A stretch of DNA of 64,000 bases from Lathyrus oleraceus (lineage: Eukaryota > Streptophyta > Magnoliopsida > Fabales > Fabaceae): the NCBI RefSeq assembly GCF_024323335.1, contig NC_066582.1, positions 181,484,782 through 181,548,781 of the forward strand. Reading direction: 5' to 3'. This document shows positions 43,422 to 55,907 of the stretch, piece by piece (the first letter of the stretch is position 1; each line of letters begins with the position of its first letter). The notes under the pieces were generated by a model that saw only the letters and a list, made by a program, of their open reading frames with translations, was not told the DNA's origin and ran no database searches. The translations under genes and the position numbers were made by a program.

Positions 43422-46400
43422 TGTAAGACCCCAATTTTGGCCCTAAGATCCCTCATGGCCCATATCATATCATATCATGGCCTCAAGGATCATTGCATGC
43501 CCTAGCTTCCCTCCTAGTGGGTAGGTTGCCTTGTGTTTGATTCTTGATCACCAAGCATGCTTTGCATTTGTATATTCTTGCTTTTCATATGTTTACTAAC
43601 CAAAAAGTACAAAAATATTGTCAGTTTAACCTTGTTGATTGCAGATGAAGCAATTAGGTCAAAGACAGTCAACAGTCAGTCAAAGAAGTGGATGGTGGCC
43701 ATTCTTGCAAAATTTGGGCACCATGATCAATAATCAAGAGTTCATATGACTTGGGACATCATTTGAAGTCAAGGTCTCAAGGAATTAAGGTTTGGAATTC
43801 ATCAGAAGTGGTTCAATCATGCAAAACCCTAGAAAAGTCAACAGAAAGTCAAACTTGGTCAACTGTGGATTTAATCAGTGATTTGATGGATAGAATTGAT
43901 CTGAAGGAGCTCATTCATGTCCCAATAAGCCTCATATATCATGTCCAACCTCATCATGGAAGAATTTGAAGAAAAATCAGAAATTTCCCAAAATAGAAAG
44001 TGGACCTGTAATTTCAACTGCCAAAAATGGAAACTTCTTGATCTTAAACTTACATCATGATACAAGCTTCAAATGGATTTTTGCCCAACATGAAAGTTGA
44101 AGATCTTGTTCTCCCATTTTCAAAAAGTCCAAGAACTCTCAAATCCCATGTATGGTTGTCAAGATATGATCAATTCAATTTCAAAAATTTGTGAACTTCA
44201 AATGGTCATATCTCATGAACCATAAGGCCAAATTTGGTGGGGTTTTTTCCTACAAACCACATTTCATCTCCTCTTTCCAAAAATATAAATCTCATGAACC
44301 AAAACCTTGCCAATCAAAATGGCATTTTTGGACTTGTTTCATTTAAATTCAAGTTTGACCAAAAGTTGACTTTTTGAATTATTGATTTTCACACCATTTG
44401 GCCAATTGAGAATTGTTTGGAAGGCTATTTGCAACATGTTCCAAGTCCAAATTTGTGCTCATGCTACTATCATACTACCATTTTGGCCAAGGGTGCAAAA
44501 TTTGCAAATGGCTTCATAAGTAAAAGCAATGTTTAGCATTTCATGAGCAGGCATAAAACAGCAAACATAATGGTCATTGGCAGCCTGTTTTGAAGCCCAA
44601 TTCGTGGCAGACCTCACACCTCCACTTCCACATGCTCAAATTTAGCAAATTTGCAAATGGCTTCATTAAAGTAAAACCAGCTTAGCATTGGATTAGCAGA
44701 CTTAAAACAGACTATATAAGTTCCTTTTCTGACATTTCAGAACCCTAGAATCACAGCCACCACGATCAGAAAAACTTCACTCTCTCATTTTTGCATTTTT
44801 GCACTTTTGCATTTTCTGATCCAAAACTTCAAAGACCACGAGTTTTCTTCTTTGTTCCATGATCTAGCCATCAATTGGAAGCTGTTTGCAACCTCAAATC
44901 ACAGCTGGAACTTCAGCTCGTGTTCTGTTTTTCAAAGCACATTTCCATGGCAACTTGAGACTTGAAGGATACCAAGCTTTGCTGAGCTCATTTCCTTCAG
45001 GAATCCTTCCATACTAACCATTATCTTCATCTGTTTCGAGCTGCATCACTCAAATCACCACTGCATCTCATTTTTCTTCAAAAACAAGTAAGGTTTCGAC
45101 CAACTCTTTTCTCAAATTTTTGCTATGCCATGTGTAGTCCTTGACTTGCTGATGCCAATGAACCTTAAACCATCGAAAATGATCCACTGTGTTAAGAGAA
45201 ATATGGTTTTGAAGTTCTATGCTCAAACTTGTTTTTGTGGATTTCTCTGTTATGAGCTCGAATTGATGATGATGATTGTTACATTATGCTTGTGCTTGGT
45301 TTGCTGAAGCTATTGATATACTTGATTCAGTTTTCTGGGCACTTTTTCTCATTTTCGATTTTTACTGATGATGAACATAATGTTGTTGCTACTGTTGTGA
45401 AAAACCCTAATATCTTTTTCCAGAAAAATCTCACTGCACGTATGCATTTGTGGTGGATGCTGTTGTTGCTTGTGGTTGCATGAACATACTATATTACTGC
45501 CATGCTGTTTACCATGCTTTTTGAATTTCGACTGATGATTCCATGAAGATGAACATGTATGTTTGCTGTAGTAAACCCTAGAGGATTTCCAGAAAACCTG
45601 GGTATTTGCTGCGTGTTTGTTACTGTTTTATTGATAACAACCAATCAAATTATTTGGTTTCTGTGGCCAAAACGGTGTGTTTAGATAAGTGAGGATCTTA
45701 TTTACCAAAATGCCATGCTGACCTTGGTTGACTCATTAAACCATGTTATGTGCTCATACTTGTTCCCAATTGTTCATCATCTTCAACAATTCATATTTCA
45801 CTCAATTTAACTCCAAAATTCATGAAATTTTTTCCATCATTTGCACATGAATGTCTATTATTTAATCATGATTTTTTCTGAATTTTTGTGTGGCTGGATT
45901 TTAAATGGCTCTAGGGTTTTTAACATGTATGCTTATTTGATACCTTTTGCCAATCTTTTTGTGAAATGATGAGGATCTATCCAATGCCCCTGAAATTTTT
46001 TGTGGTGAAACTAGACTCATTCATCTTTGTTTTGATGTAGAGTTTGTGGATTTATCATTTTTGGTTTGTTAGATATGAATTTCTGAAGTAGGGTGTGACA
46101 ATTTGTGTCACACCAATGATGTGCATTTTCATGATTTTTGTTCACATACTTCCTGGCCTCCAAATAATCTGAAATTTTGCATGAGCCATCTCTTATGTGT
46201 CTAGTTGATGTGTGAATTTTCCTGGAATTAATCATGCCATTTCCTATTTGTTTGAGAATTTTCTTCCCTGCCTAGTCAAATGTTGACTTTGTGTGACACT
46301 TCTTGCCAAATCCTTTGTGAAATTCTCATATCTTATTGTATGATCATGAAATTTTACATATGCATACTAGACATCTTGAGCTTTGCATTGGTGTTGATCC

Positions 46401-49324
46401 CATTCATTTCTCATCTGTTTTCATTTTGTTATGATTTTTTGAAGATGACACATGTTTTGTTGACTTCTTTGTGCATGCTTGAATGTGTGTTGACTTCCTG
46501 ATTTTAATTGACTATCTTCCCATGATCCAATTGAGCTGAAATTTCATATGCATGCTATGTTATGGATTGTGATTGAGCATGAATTATTTCATGATTTTTG
46601 GAATTGATTATGTTTGGGTTTGAGCTTGGTCTTGCTGTTGACCTTTTGTGTGCTCCCTCTTGCCATGTTTTGACTTCTTTGGTCTATAAAATGATGTTGA
46701 TGCATGATATAAACTTGAAACCAATTGTGCTTGCTTCTTAAATGTTTGAACTTGACTTTGGTTGACTATTGTTTGCTGTTTTGACTTTCCCTTTTGTTTT
46801 TGACCCTAGGCTTGTCCTAGTGGTCTTTTGGGCTTATGTTGAGTTCATTTGTTTCAGGTTAAGCATAGTGCTTCAAAGAAACCATCCAAATTTGATTGAG
46901 CTTGATTATATATCATGTGCTAACCTTTGTTTTGTAGGTGTGACTCATGTGACTTGAGTCTTGTGCTTTGCACATTGGTCCATCTGATTTAACTGTTTGA
47001 TTCATTTCCTTTTGATTTAAACTGTTGAACTGTTTACTAATTGGTTTGACTTTTTCAGGTACTTTAGTTGCTTAAGTTCTTTGAACTTGCTTTGCTTTGC
47101 TATTTAGCAATTTGCTTTGAGGTATAATTACTTCTTCTTCATGTAGTCTGAAGACCCGGTCTGTTATTTGACCGGGTAAACTGTCTGAAGTCCTCCTTAA
47201 GAGGCAATGCTTGTGTGTGTTTACTTTTTGTCCCAAGCAGGAAAAGTCCTTCAAGTAAGGCAATTGGTAGATCAAAGGGATAAGCAACCTATCCCCTACT
47301 ATTCAGTGTGTCCTCTCCTTGCTCCCATTACATGGTTGAAGCATTGAGATAAAAACCCAAGATCTATCGAGTCTAATGTGGAAAGAGCTCCATCTTTCTG
47401 AGCTCCCACACTTTCTGATATGCTCTCCCTGATCAGGGATAAGAGCAATGAGGCACACCCCTCATATCCTTTCATCTGCTTCACCTTAGCCTCTCAATGG
47501 CAAGGTTAAGAGCAATCTTTGACCCTATTCCAGTTGGCCTCAGTGCCTAACCCTCTTGTGTGAGCCTCCTTGTTTGGCTATAGAGTGTGCTGTTTGTTAT
47601 TCATTGATTGATTGATTACTACATATGCACATGTTTGCTTGTATGCTTCATGCATTTATCATCATCATTAATTGTTCATTAATGCACAATCATCTCATTT
47701 GTCTTTGTGATATTGTCATTTGTTGTTTGCCCATTGAGGACAATTGTAAGTCCATCTCTTTGGCCATTGTTCCTATGATATGGAAGGATAGAGTGTAAGA
47801 CCTCATTGGTCACTCATATCTTCTGTTGCTTTTGTTCTTGTATGTGAGGATCCATTGTAAGTCCCTGTAATGTGGCATTGGTTTTCCTGTGATCATAATT
47901 TGATCCGTTGGTTTGTATGTGAGGTTGCAGTTATAAGTCCCTGTAAGTTGGCATCTGCTTTCCTGTGATCATAATTTGATCTGTTTGATTTGTATGTGAG
48001 GTTGCAATTATAAGTCCCTGTAAGTTGGCATTTGCTTTCCTATGATCATATGTTGGATATTGGTGTAAGTCCAGACAGATTGGCATCTGGTATCCAAGTT
48101 TCATTTTGTTTTAGGAGATTAGTGTAAGACCATTGAGTGGCCTCTGATATCCATTTCTGTTTTAGGAGACTGGTGTAAATCCATCTATTGGTATCCGGTA
48201 TCCGCCTTCTATTTTCTTTGTTAGGAGATTAGTGTAAGACCATTGAGTGGCCTCTGATATCCCGTTCTGTTTTAGGAGATTGGTATAAGACCAGTGATTG
48301 GCATCCGGTATCCGCTTTTTGAATTTCATCTTTGTTTGTTTGTTATTATCCATTGCTCATTCCAAAGGACACACTTGAATCATCTTCTATATGATTTCAA
48401 GAAGTGAACCTTCTAAGAAGTTTTACAATCCACCTTCATCCATTCATCCTCATTATGTCCTAAATCTTTTCACACTTTACTTTTCAAACTTGACATAAGT
48501 GTTGTGCAAACTTCTTCATGTTTTTCTAACTAAAAACCTGGACCCAAGTCCTTGACTTTTTTTAAACTCCATTTCATAATACTTCTTTGAATTAATCTTA
48601 ATCATACTTTGACTTCATTTTCATAATCACAATCAATTAACTTCACTCATTCACTTGTTTTGGCTTTGTCCATTGTTAATCTTTTCATGCATTAGCCATA
48701 GGTTTCAATTATCTTTGTGGTTGATGTAAATCTTGCCTATCCTTAGTGAGTCGACAGTAAGACTTCCGTACTGAAAACAGGGCTAACCCCTCTAGTACGT
48801 CGAAGCTATCCTCGCATGGTGGATGTTGTTTTTGGTCGAGTGTTCTCCCATTGATAATGAAAAGCCTCAGTGCTATTGTTTAAAACTGAATCCACCAACT
48901 TTTGGAAATCTTTTAGCCGAACTACGGCGTTTTGATCCTTACCTTTGATGGAAGGTACGTAGGCAGCGGGTTCATCCGTTCAAACCCAATAAAAATTGTA
49001 CATTCTTTTCTCATCATCCCAATCATGTTTGCATAATACTTATGTCATAACAAATAACAATTTAGTACAACAAGTGTGAAAAGGGCTCCCTAGGAGTACC
49101 TAGGACGTGATGGGTGCCTAACACCTTCCCATTGCGTAATTTACCCCTTACCCAGAATCTCTGATCTTTTTATTAGTTTTCTACGTGTAAAACTTCTTAG
49201 GCTTTTGTTCGCTTTTTAGCCAGTCCTTTGGATAAATAAAAGTGCGGTGGCGACTCGAAATTTCATTGTATCTCTTGCTTATGATTTAATCGATAGATCA
49301 TATAGCGACGAATACACCGCTACA
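43422..49324 (+). mobile_element. 3' LTR of element B (5903 bp)
   Basis: A near-identical copy of 29796-35694. Differences noted include 45441 (G for A), a 4 bp insertion near 45755, 46436, 47101, 47141, 47151, 47742, 48322 and 49032. TATA is at 44713, the hairpin module at 48922-49137, AATAAA at 49235. Confidence 0.95.
48922..49137 (+). other. LTR hairpin module of element B, 3' LTR
   Basis: Identical in sequence and folding to 35292-35507: hairpin 0 at 48922-48962, hairpin 1 at 49089-49104, hairpin 2 at 49105-49137. Confidence 0.72.
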
Positions 49325-49329
49325 AAGGC
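49325..49329 (+). repeat. Target site duplication of element B (right)
   Basis: AAGGC, identical to 29791-29795. Confidence 0.95.
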
Positions 49330-51300
49330 GTCCTTATATTTGGCATTATCCTGAAACCCGTGTGGGTTCTCCTGTCTGTCATTATCCTAATACGACACTT
49401 GCATTGCATCTAAAAGAAAATTTTTAGCATACCTTCAAAATTTAAAATTAAAAAAAGAAAAAAATATTTTTGCATACACATACATTTTCATATCCTTTCC
49501 GCTTTCACCCTCATCCAACTATCATCCAGCTAGCAAACTTCCTTATACTCACGAACAAACTCAAAGGACATCTCAAGAAGTTATAAAGGGACTCAAGAAG
49601 GTAAAGTACCATTGAAGAGATAAGGTAACCCTTCTCCATGCAAGCTACGGCCTACCTAGAGCCTCAAATACAACTTTAGATGATGATGCCTCAACAAAGT
49701 ATGTAACAATATCTACTTTAGTAGCAACCTTATGCGCTTCATCAATCACAGTAAAGGAAGCTTGGAAAGAACTTGGATCTTATACCAAAGTTTTATGATC
49801 AATTACTTAAGCCTTTGCTCAGAGGTGCCCTAGCGGAACTACAACCTCAAGACCCCCCCTCTTCGTCTATACCTTACAAGTCATGACGAGAATGCTCGGT
49901 GTGAGTACAAAGTACAAGACCTACATTTGACTCTCGAAGAAGGAGTCCTATTGGTGAACAGTCACCCCTTATCTTTATAAGTGGAAGAACATCAAAGATA
50001 GTGGATCAACAATAAACCTCATCCCTGTGATCAATAGGGTTTATCAGTTCAAGTTGTAATTTCTTTTTTGCTAAGTGTTTTTTGTATTAAAAGTTGTACT
50101 CTTTGGGAAATAATTTTCATAAAATGAGCATGCATGTTTTTGAAATCAATCCATTCGTTTACACTCTCTTTCTTATGCCATCATGAAAATAAATATAAAA
50201 AGCAATTAAACCTTTTATTCTCACTTCTCATCTATTAACAAATTTATGAGGAGAATGATGTAAAAAACAATTGAATTTGCTGACGAATGATTTTCATAGT
50301 AAGACCTAGCTGACGATGTAAGGCATTGTTTCACTCCCCAAACAATGGAGAAATAAGGAGATAATCCGTAGTCAACCCCCTCGAGCCTGAAGTTGGTGTT
50401 CTTTCTATAAAAAACCTTAATCTTAATCAGGGGCAGGGTAGTTTTTCAATTAAGTCAATGATGAATTATGATCTCAAGAGAATTATTCCATCTAATCACA
50501 AGGATAATAAGTTTAAACACATCTTATTCCTCACATATATCATCTAACATCGAGGAAGTTGAGAAAGTGCAAAGCTTACAATAGCTAACATGGCAATCAC
50601 AACTTTTGAAATCAAAAGCAAAATCACAAGAGTTGTTTAAAAAAAGCCTGCTAAGTCAAAAAAAAGGGAAACAACCAGAATTTTTTTGACTTAGGCATAA
50701 GTTAGGGCATTATTTTGTTTAAAAAAAGTCTGCTAAGTCAAAAACTAAAAAGGAGTTGACTTAGGCAAAAGTTAGGGATTAAATTCAAAAGAATCGGTCC
50801 ATGCAAAAAATAGGGATTAAAAAACAAAAAAAGCAATGAAAACAAGCTTATAAGTGAAAGTATGTGACTACCACCTCAAGAATCTCATCAGTGCTTGAAT
50901 CATTACAACCATCATCATCATTATCAAGATTCTCTTGCAGACTAAATGCATTTGTTGAATTAATTGGATTTAGGAATGAAGATCATCAAGGAGAAGGGGT
51001 TTGATTAAATTAAAATTTTAGCCTTATATCTTTTGTTTCATAAACCGTGAACCAGACCAAGTTATAACATTTAAAAGTCCTAATTGAAGTTAGGTTCACT
51101 ATGAAAGCATACTCAGCAAAATCGTTATTAAACTGACTTTGAATGTTTTCTATTAACCATCTTGTTCTATCATATCTTCCTTTGTGCCAACCTCATGGCC
51201 ATATATCGTATGTATACACCATATCCGTTTTCTATAATAATTTTCAATTTCAAAAACTTGCATGAGCATGATGTTAGAATTACTTTTCAAAAAGAACATT
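49330..51300 (+). mobile_element. Body of element A after insertion B, with gag-like relics
   Basis: 49470-49890 aligns with the D body (6010-6430). Broken plus-strand frames include YDQLLKPLLRGALAELQPQ near 49795-49850, gag-like in character. After about 49960 coding similarity stops and no pol was found, so A has also lost its protease, RT and integrase. 50640-50800 has repeated GCTAAGTCAAAAA and GACTTAGGCAAAAGTTAGGG units, resembling the 3' region after pol in Ogre elements. Confidence 0.65.
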
Positions 51301-53160
51301 TTTCTCACAAATCAATTCTTAGCACCAAGTAAATATCAACAATGGTCTGATCAAGGGCACACCACTTCAAGACATTCCTGACTAGGGGAAAGTCACCTAA
51401 GGATCCTTCCAATGAGGAGGAAAATCCTTATGATCCTCGGGGCACATCATCTGAAGATCCTACTAATTAGAGGCGAAACATTTCAATATTTGACACACCT
51501 ATGTCAAATAACATCCATGACCCTCATGATCAGAGGCATACCTCTCAAGACTCTCATACTGGAGCATACCAACTCAACAGCATAATGAGGCCAATCACTC
51601 CAAAAGGTGATATAATTTGGGGCATACTTTTCAAAGATTCAAATACTGGGGAAATTCATATAAAGGTCATATCACAACATTATGGGATCCAAGTTCCTTC
51701 TCAGGAAACTCCTCCAGACCCTAATAATCAGGGGCAAACTTTTCAAGATTTAAAGACTGGGCAGTTCATATCAAAGTCATACCATAGCATGGTGGGGATC
51801 CAAGTTTATTTTCAGGCAACTCTTCCAAAAAGGTCTACAAATAAGGGAAATACCCTTCAAGACTCAATAATTATGGGGAAGACCGTCATAAGGCTTGATC
51901 AAAAGAAATCGCTCCAAAAAATAGTTCATCGGGGGAGTATCTTTCTAAGGGTCGATTATTTAAGGACGAATATCTCCAAGGCTAATACAATGGCAAGCCG
52001 TCTTAAGCACATAGTAAATAAAAGCTTCTTCAAAACCCATATTTAGGATAATCTCTTCAAATACCCCAATAGACTGAGGTAACTATGGGATACTGCAGGG
52101 ACAATCCCTCTCAATACTTTTGAGATGCACATACAAGCTCTGCCATACATCAACAGTCATCAGGTTTGCAACGAATATTGGGAAGTCATGCTAGCTCAAC
52201 ATCCTACCACCTTTTGAAAAAATATCATGGTTACTCGCACAACCTCTCTAAGCCCTAACAGTCCATGACCCACCACAGGGGCACTTGTGGAAACATTCAA
52301 ATCGTTCTCATGCATTAAACATGTCGCTACGCTCTAGTGTCAAACCATGCATATCATCTCATTCATCTAGAATGCTCCCATAACATGAATCTAACATCTA
52401 CAAAAGCTCAATCCTACTTAGCACCTACATCTAAAAGCTCGACCACTCTCGGCATTCAATAACTCACAAAAGCTCAATCCTACCTGGAATCCTGCAAAAA
52501 AAACCATCCTCATTAATAATTACATAATCCATCCTTCAAAATCCATTTTTCAAAGGTTCCTCTTAAATCTTCACTAAAAGAAAATAAGCCTTATTCTCCA
52601 AATGATTATATCATCCATGGATAAATAATCTAGAACATCACATTCATGCCTCACATCATGCATAGCATATCCATGAATATGGAGTATTACGTCATACGGA
52701 CTCTAAACATGCATGCATAACATAGCATAACATGTATACATAACACAAATACATAACACAGGATGAGACTCAGGACTCATCATGAGAGTCTGGATCCATC
52801 CCTAGCTCAGTATGCAATAGATCTCAGTCCAAGATTCTCCCTAGCTCTTTTCTCGTTGTACACCCCAGTGAGTCGGCCTTAAGGACAATTCCCCAACAAG
52901 TATCCTTGGAACTCATTCTCCAAGCAAAAAATACGTAGCAACACTGCCCCCAGTAGGCCCTAATGGTATACAATTCCTTCACCAGATCCTTGCAAGGATT
53001 TCTTAGGACTTTCCTTGGCACTCACATTCCCCAGGGAACCTCGTTTGAAAGCCTATTCCCTGGTAGACATTCGTCTTACATGACACTAGTCTTCCCCAAT
53101 AGATATATTTATTTCTTTTATCAATCTCCTTTTTTACTCATGTCCTCTTAGAGAGCTCCC
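51301..53160 (+). mobile_element. Element A 3' region, degenerate short repeats
   Basis: Loose repeats with GGGGCANACNTTTCAAGA and GATCCAAGTT... run through 51350-52060. The 181-residue open frame at 51501-52046 is the longest in the window, but it lies wholly in these repeats and shows no domain, so I do not call it a gene. 52300-53150 is non-coding. Confidence 0.55.
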
Positions 53161-53189
53161 CAACAAAAGTTCTATTACCATTTTCACTT

Positions 53190-53290
53190 TGGTTCTTACA
53201 CCACTGCTCACTTCGGTTCTTACACCGTTTGTTTTTTCACTTCGGTTCTTACACCGTTTTTCATCTTGTTTTATGGTTCTTATACCGATG
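53190..53290 (+). repeat. GGTTCTTACACC motif array
   Basis: Four copies of (CTTC)GGTTCTTACACC or ATGGTTCTTATACCG occur in about 100 bp. Design resembles the GGTTTAAACACC array in LTR D (5174-5420): same flanks GGTT and ACACC, different middle. Confidence 0.75.
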
Positions 53291-53549
53291 ACGATTGAAT
53301 TATCAATCCCCAACTATACAGGTACAATTCCCAAGTAGGAATGCTTATTGGGATTCCCCAATAAGTAACCATCTCCACAAAGCCTTTTCACTAAAGGACT
53401 TTCCCAGCAAACTCACTCACCGTGAGTCGTCATATGAATCTATCCAGTAGTCGATCATCCTGAATGATCGTTATCAATTATTTAGCGGGTCTTCACCTCT
53501 CACATCTCCAGGTTATTAACCTAACCCATACAATGGATGCATTCAATCA

Positions 53550-54920
53550 AATACACTAGGGTTTTATCAAAGGGTTACATCGGGGTTTTTCAAGGGGTTC
53601 CACCAAGGGTTTCATCAAAGAGTTTTTACCATGATTTCCATTAGGGGTTTCATCAAAAGTATAAAGGATTTTCACCAAAGGGTTCTATCAAGGGATTTGA
53701 CCAAGGGATTTTGTCAAAGGATTTTTATCAAAAAGGTTAAATCAAGGGGTTTTCCTCAGAGCATTATCCATCAAGGATTCATCAGGGTTTTACCAAGAAG
53801 TTTCAGCAAAGTGTTATTATCAAGGGGTTTCATCAGAGATTTATCATAGGGTTTCACCAGGATTTTCTATCAAAAGGTTCCGCCAGAATTTTATCAAGGG
53901 ATTTTATCAAAAGGATTTCGTAAAGGGATTTTATCAAAAAGGATTTATCAGGAATGTCATTAAAAGATTCCATCAAGGCGTTCTGCCAGAATCTTACTAA
54001 GGGGTTTCATCCAAATTTATCGGGGTATTAGTAAAGTACTACCCAACTCCTATAAAATGATCGGATGATCATGGGAATCGTATGCAAGTTTCGCTCAGAA
54101 GGATTCAAATTGATCAAAAAGGGTTTCATTAAGAGGTTTCATCAAATGTTCCATTAAGGGTTTCATTAAGGATTTATCAAATTTTTATCATAAGGGTTTC
54201 ATCATAGTTTTATCAAAGGGTTTCACCGTGGGTTTCACCAAGGACTTTATCAGGAGTTTCATCAAAGGATTCTATCAAAAGGGGTTATATCATGAGTTTC
54301 ATCAAGGGGTTTCACCATATTTCTATCAAAGGGTTTCGTCAAGGGATTTTATCAAAAGGGTTTTATCAAGGGTTTAATCTAGGGATTCTATCCAAAGTTT
54401 CAACAAAGGGTTCCATCAAGAAGCTCTACCATAATTTTATCAAGGGATTTCACCAGAGTTTTTAGCAAAGGGGTTTCATCTAAGGTATCACTAAAGTCCA
54501 ACCCGATTCCAGTAACACGGTCGGATGATCATAGGAATCGTATGTTAGTTTTACCCTGAGGTGTTGAAACTCGTCATCAGGGATTAATCAAGGGGTTTTT
54601 TCAGGGATTTGTCAAAGGATTTCATTAGGATCTCATCGTCAGAAGTCCCATTAGAAGTTGTATCAGGGGTTTCACCAGGAATTTCGCTAGGGATTTTGTT
54701 ATGAGTTTTATCAGGGGTTCTACCAAGGTTTTATCAAACAACGATCAGAGGATCGTCATAGTCCTACGCAATATCGGTAACATGATTTGATGATCATAGG
54801 AATTGTATGCAAATTTCACCCGGATGGGCTGAAACTAATCGCCAGGGTATTATTGGGGTTCCATCAAAGGTTGGTCTGGATGCCAATAGAACATCAAGGA
54901 TTGTTCAATCATTGCCCATT
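53550..54920 (+). repeat. TTTATCAAAGGG-type short repeat field
   Basis: About 1.4 kb built from units of roughly 15-20 bp: GGGTTTCATCAA, TTTTATCAAAGGG, TTTCACCAAGG and variants. Superimposed are three copies of a longer unit with CGGATGATCATNGGAATCGTATG near 54060, 54520 and 54785, the first two about 460 bp apart. Confidence 0.8.
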
Positions 54921-55030
54921 CTCAGAATCCACTGACTACGTGGTTAAAATTAGGGTTCCTCTTTATATTTAATCATCTCCTCCCCGAGAAGATGAAGACT
55001 CGTCATCATCGTCTCAGTTTGAAGCTGATT

Positions 55031-55043
55031 AAATAGGGGCAGC
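55031..55043 (+). promoter_or_regulatory. Polypurine tract of element A
   Basis: AAATAGGGGCAGC directly precedes the 3' LTR start TGTCGTACCCC at 55044. Confidence 0.8.
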
Positions 55044-55112
55044 TGTCGTACCCCAAATTTTGCCCACCCTTCACATGTTTTCTTGCGTCACTTTGTTTCA
55101 AATAAATGAATT

Positions 55113-55185
55113 GGTAGAATTGGTAGAAGAGCATATGTAAAGAGTTACAAGGGAGAGGTCTTAAGTTCAAATCTCACTCTCCCCA
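55113..55185 (+). other. tRNA-like segment in the 3' LTR of A
   Basis: Homologous to 9821-9893. Box A-like TTGGTAGAAGAGC is kept; box B has decayed to AAGTTCAAATC (55163). Confidence 0.45.
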
Positions 55186-55798
55186 CTTTTAGAATTTTCC
55201 TCCTTTTTTAAGTTTTAACTTCAATTACAATCAAATTTGTATTTTTAAATTTTTATTTTATTTTAAATATATTTTTAAATAAAATTTGCTTTTTTTTATT
55301 TAAACTTTTGAATATAATTTATTTTTAATCTAAACAATCAAAACTTTCATTTTTTATTTTAATATTTGAATTTAATTTTTTTTTCTAAAAAGTTCAAAAT
55401 TTTGCATTTTTTATTTTAATCAAGATAAAATTAAAAAAATCTTGTTATTATTATTACCACAAAGTTTTTATTATTTATCAAAATGATCAATTATCATTTC
55501 TTTATAAATTAAAACAATCCATAAAAAATTATCTTACTTAGAATATCATTATAAAAAATTACATGGAAACTCACATTAAATTATGAAAAATTGTTTAGAG
55601 TCACCTTTGATATGATTGTGATATTTTTAGAAGTAAATTTTAAAATTAAAATATGTTTGGCTAAAGTATAATTAAAATGGTTTTGTGCTTAATTTTAAAA
55701 TAACTTTCCATTAAAATATTATAAAATAATATTTGTTTTATAAATTTTTATTTTAATACTAAGATGTCATCACAAAAAATTACCTACAACTATTAATA

Positions 55799-55907
<109 letters not shown>

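Larger units (their letters stand above)
29796..49324 (+). mobile_element. Element B: complete, internally deleted Ogre-like retrotransposon (19.5 kb)
   Basis: Two nearly identical LTRs (5899 and 5903 bp), a PBS at 35701, a polypurine tract at 43409 and an AAGGC duplication define the full element. By eye the LTRs differ at roughly ten bases plus one 4 bp insertion near 45755, implying a very recent insertion. The 7.7 kb body keeps scraps of gag, the pre-intron ORF end, an intron, the start of the next ORF and the integrase C-terminus, then about 5 kb of repetitive 3' region. Protease, reverse transcriptase and RNase H are absent, so it must have moved using proteins from an autonomous relative. 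Confidence 0.95.

Noticed and set aside
29796..49324. 5.9 kb direct duplication read as a segmental duplication
   Set aside because: The copies begin TG, end CA, are bounded by a PBS and a polypurine tract, and are flanked by AAGGC, so they are LTRs.
51501..52046. 181-residue open frame, longest in the window
   Set aside because: It lies entirely in degenerate repeats of element A's 3' region, has no recognisable domain, and the repeated blocks explain its length.
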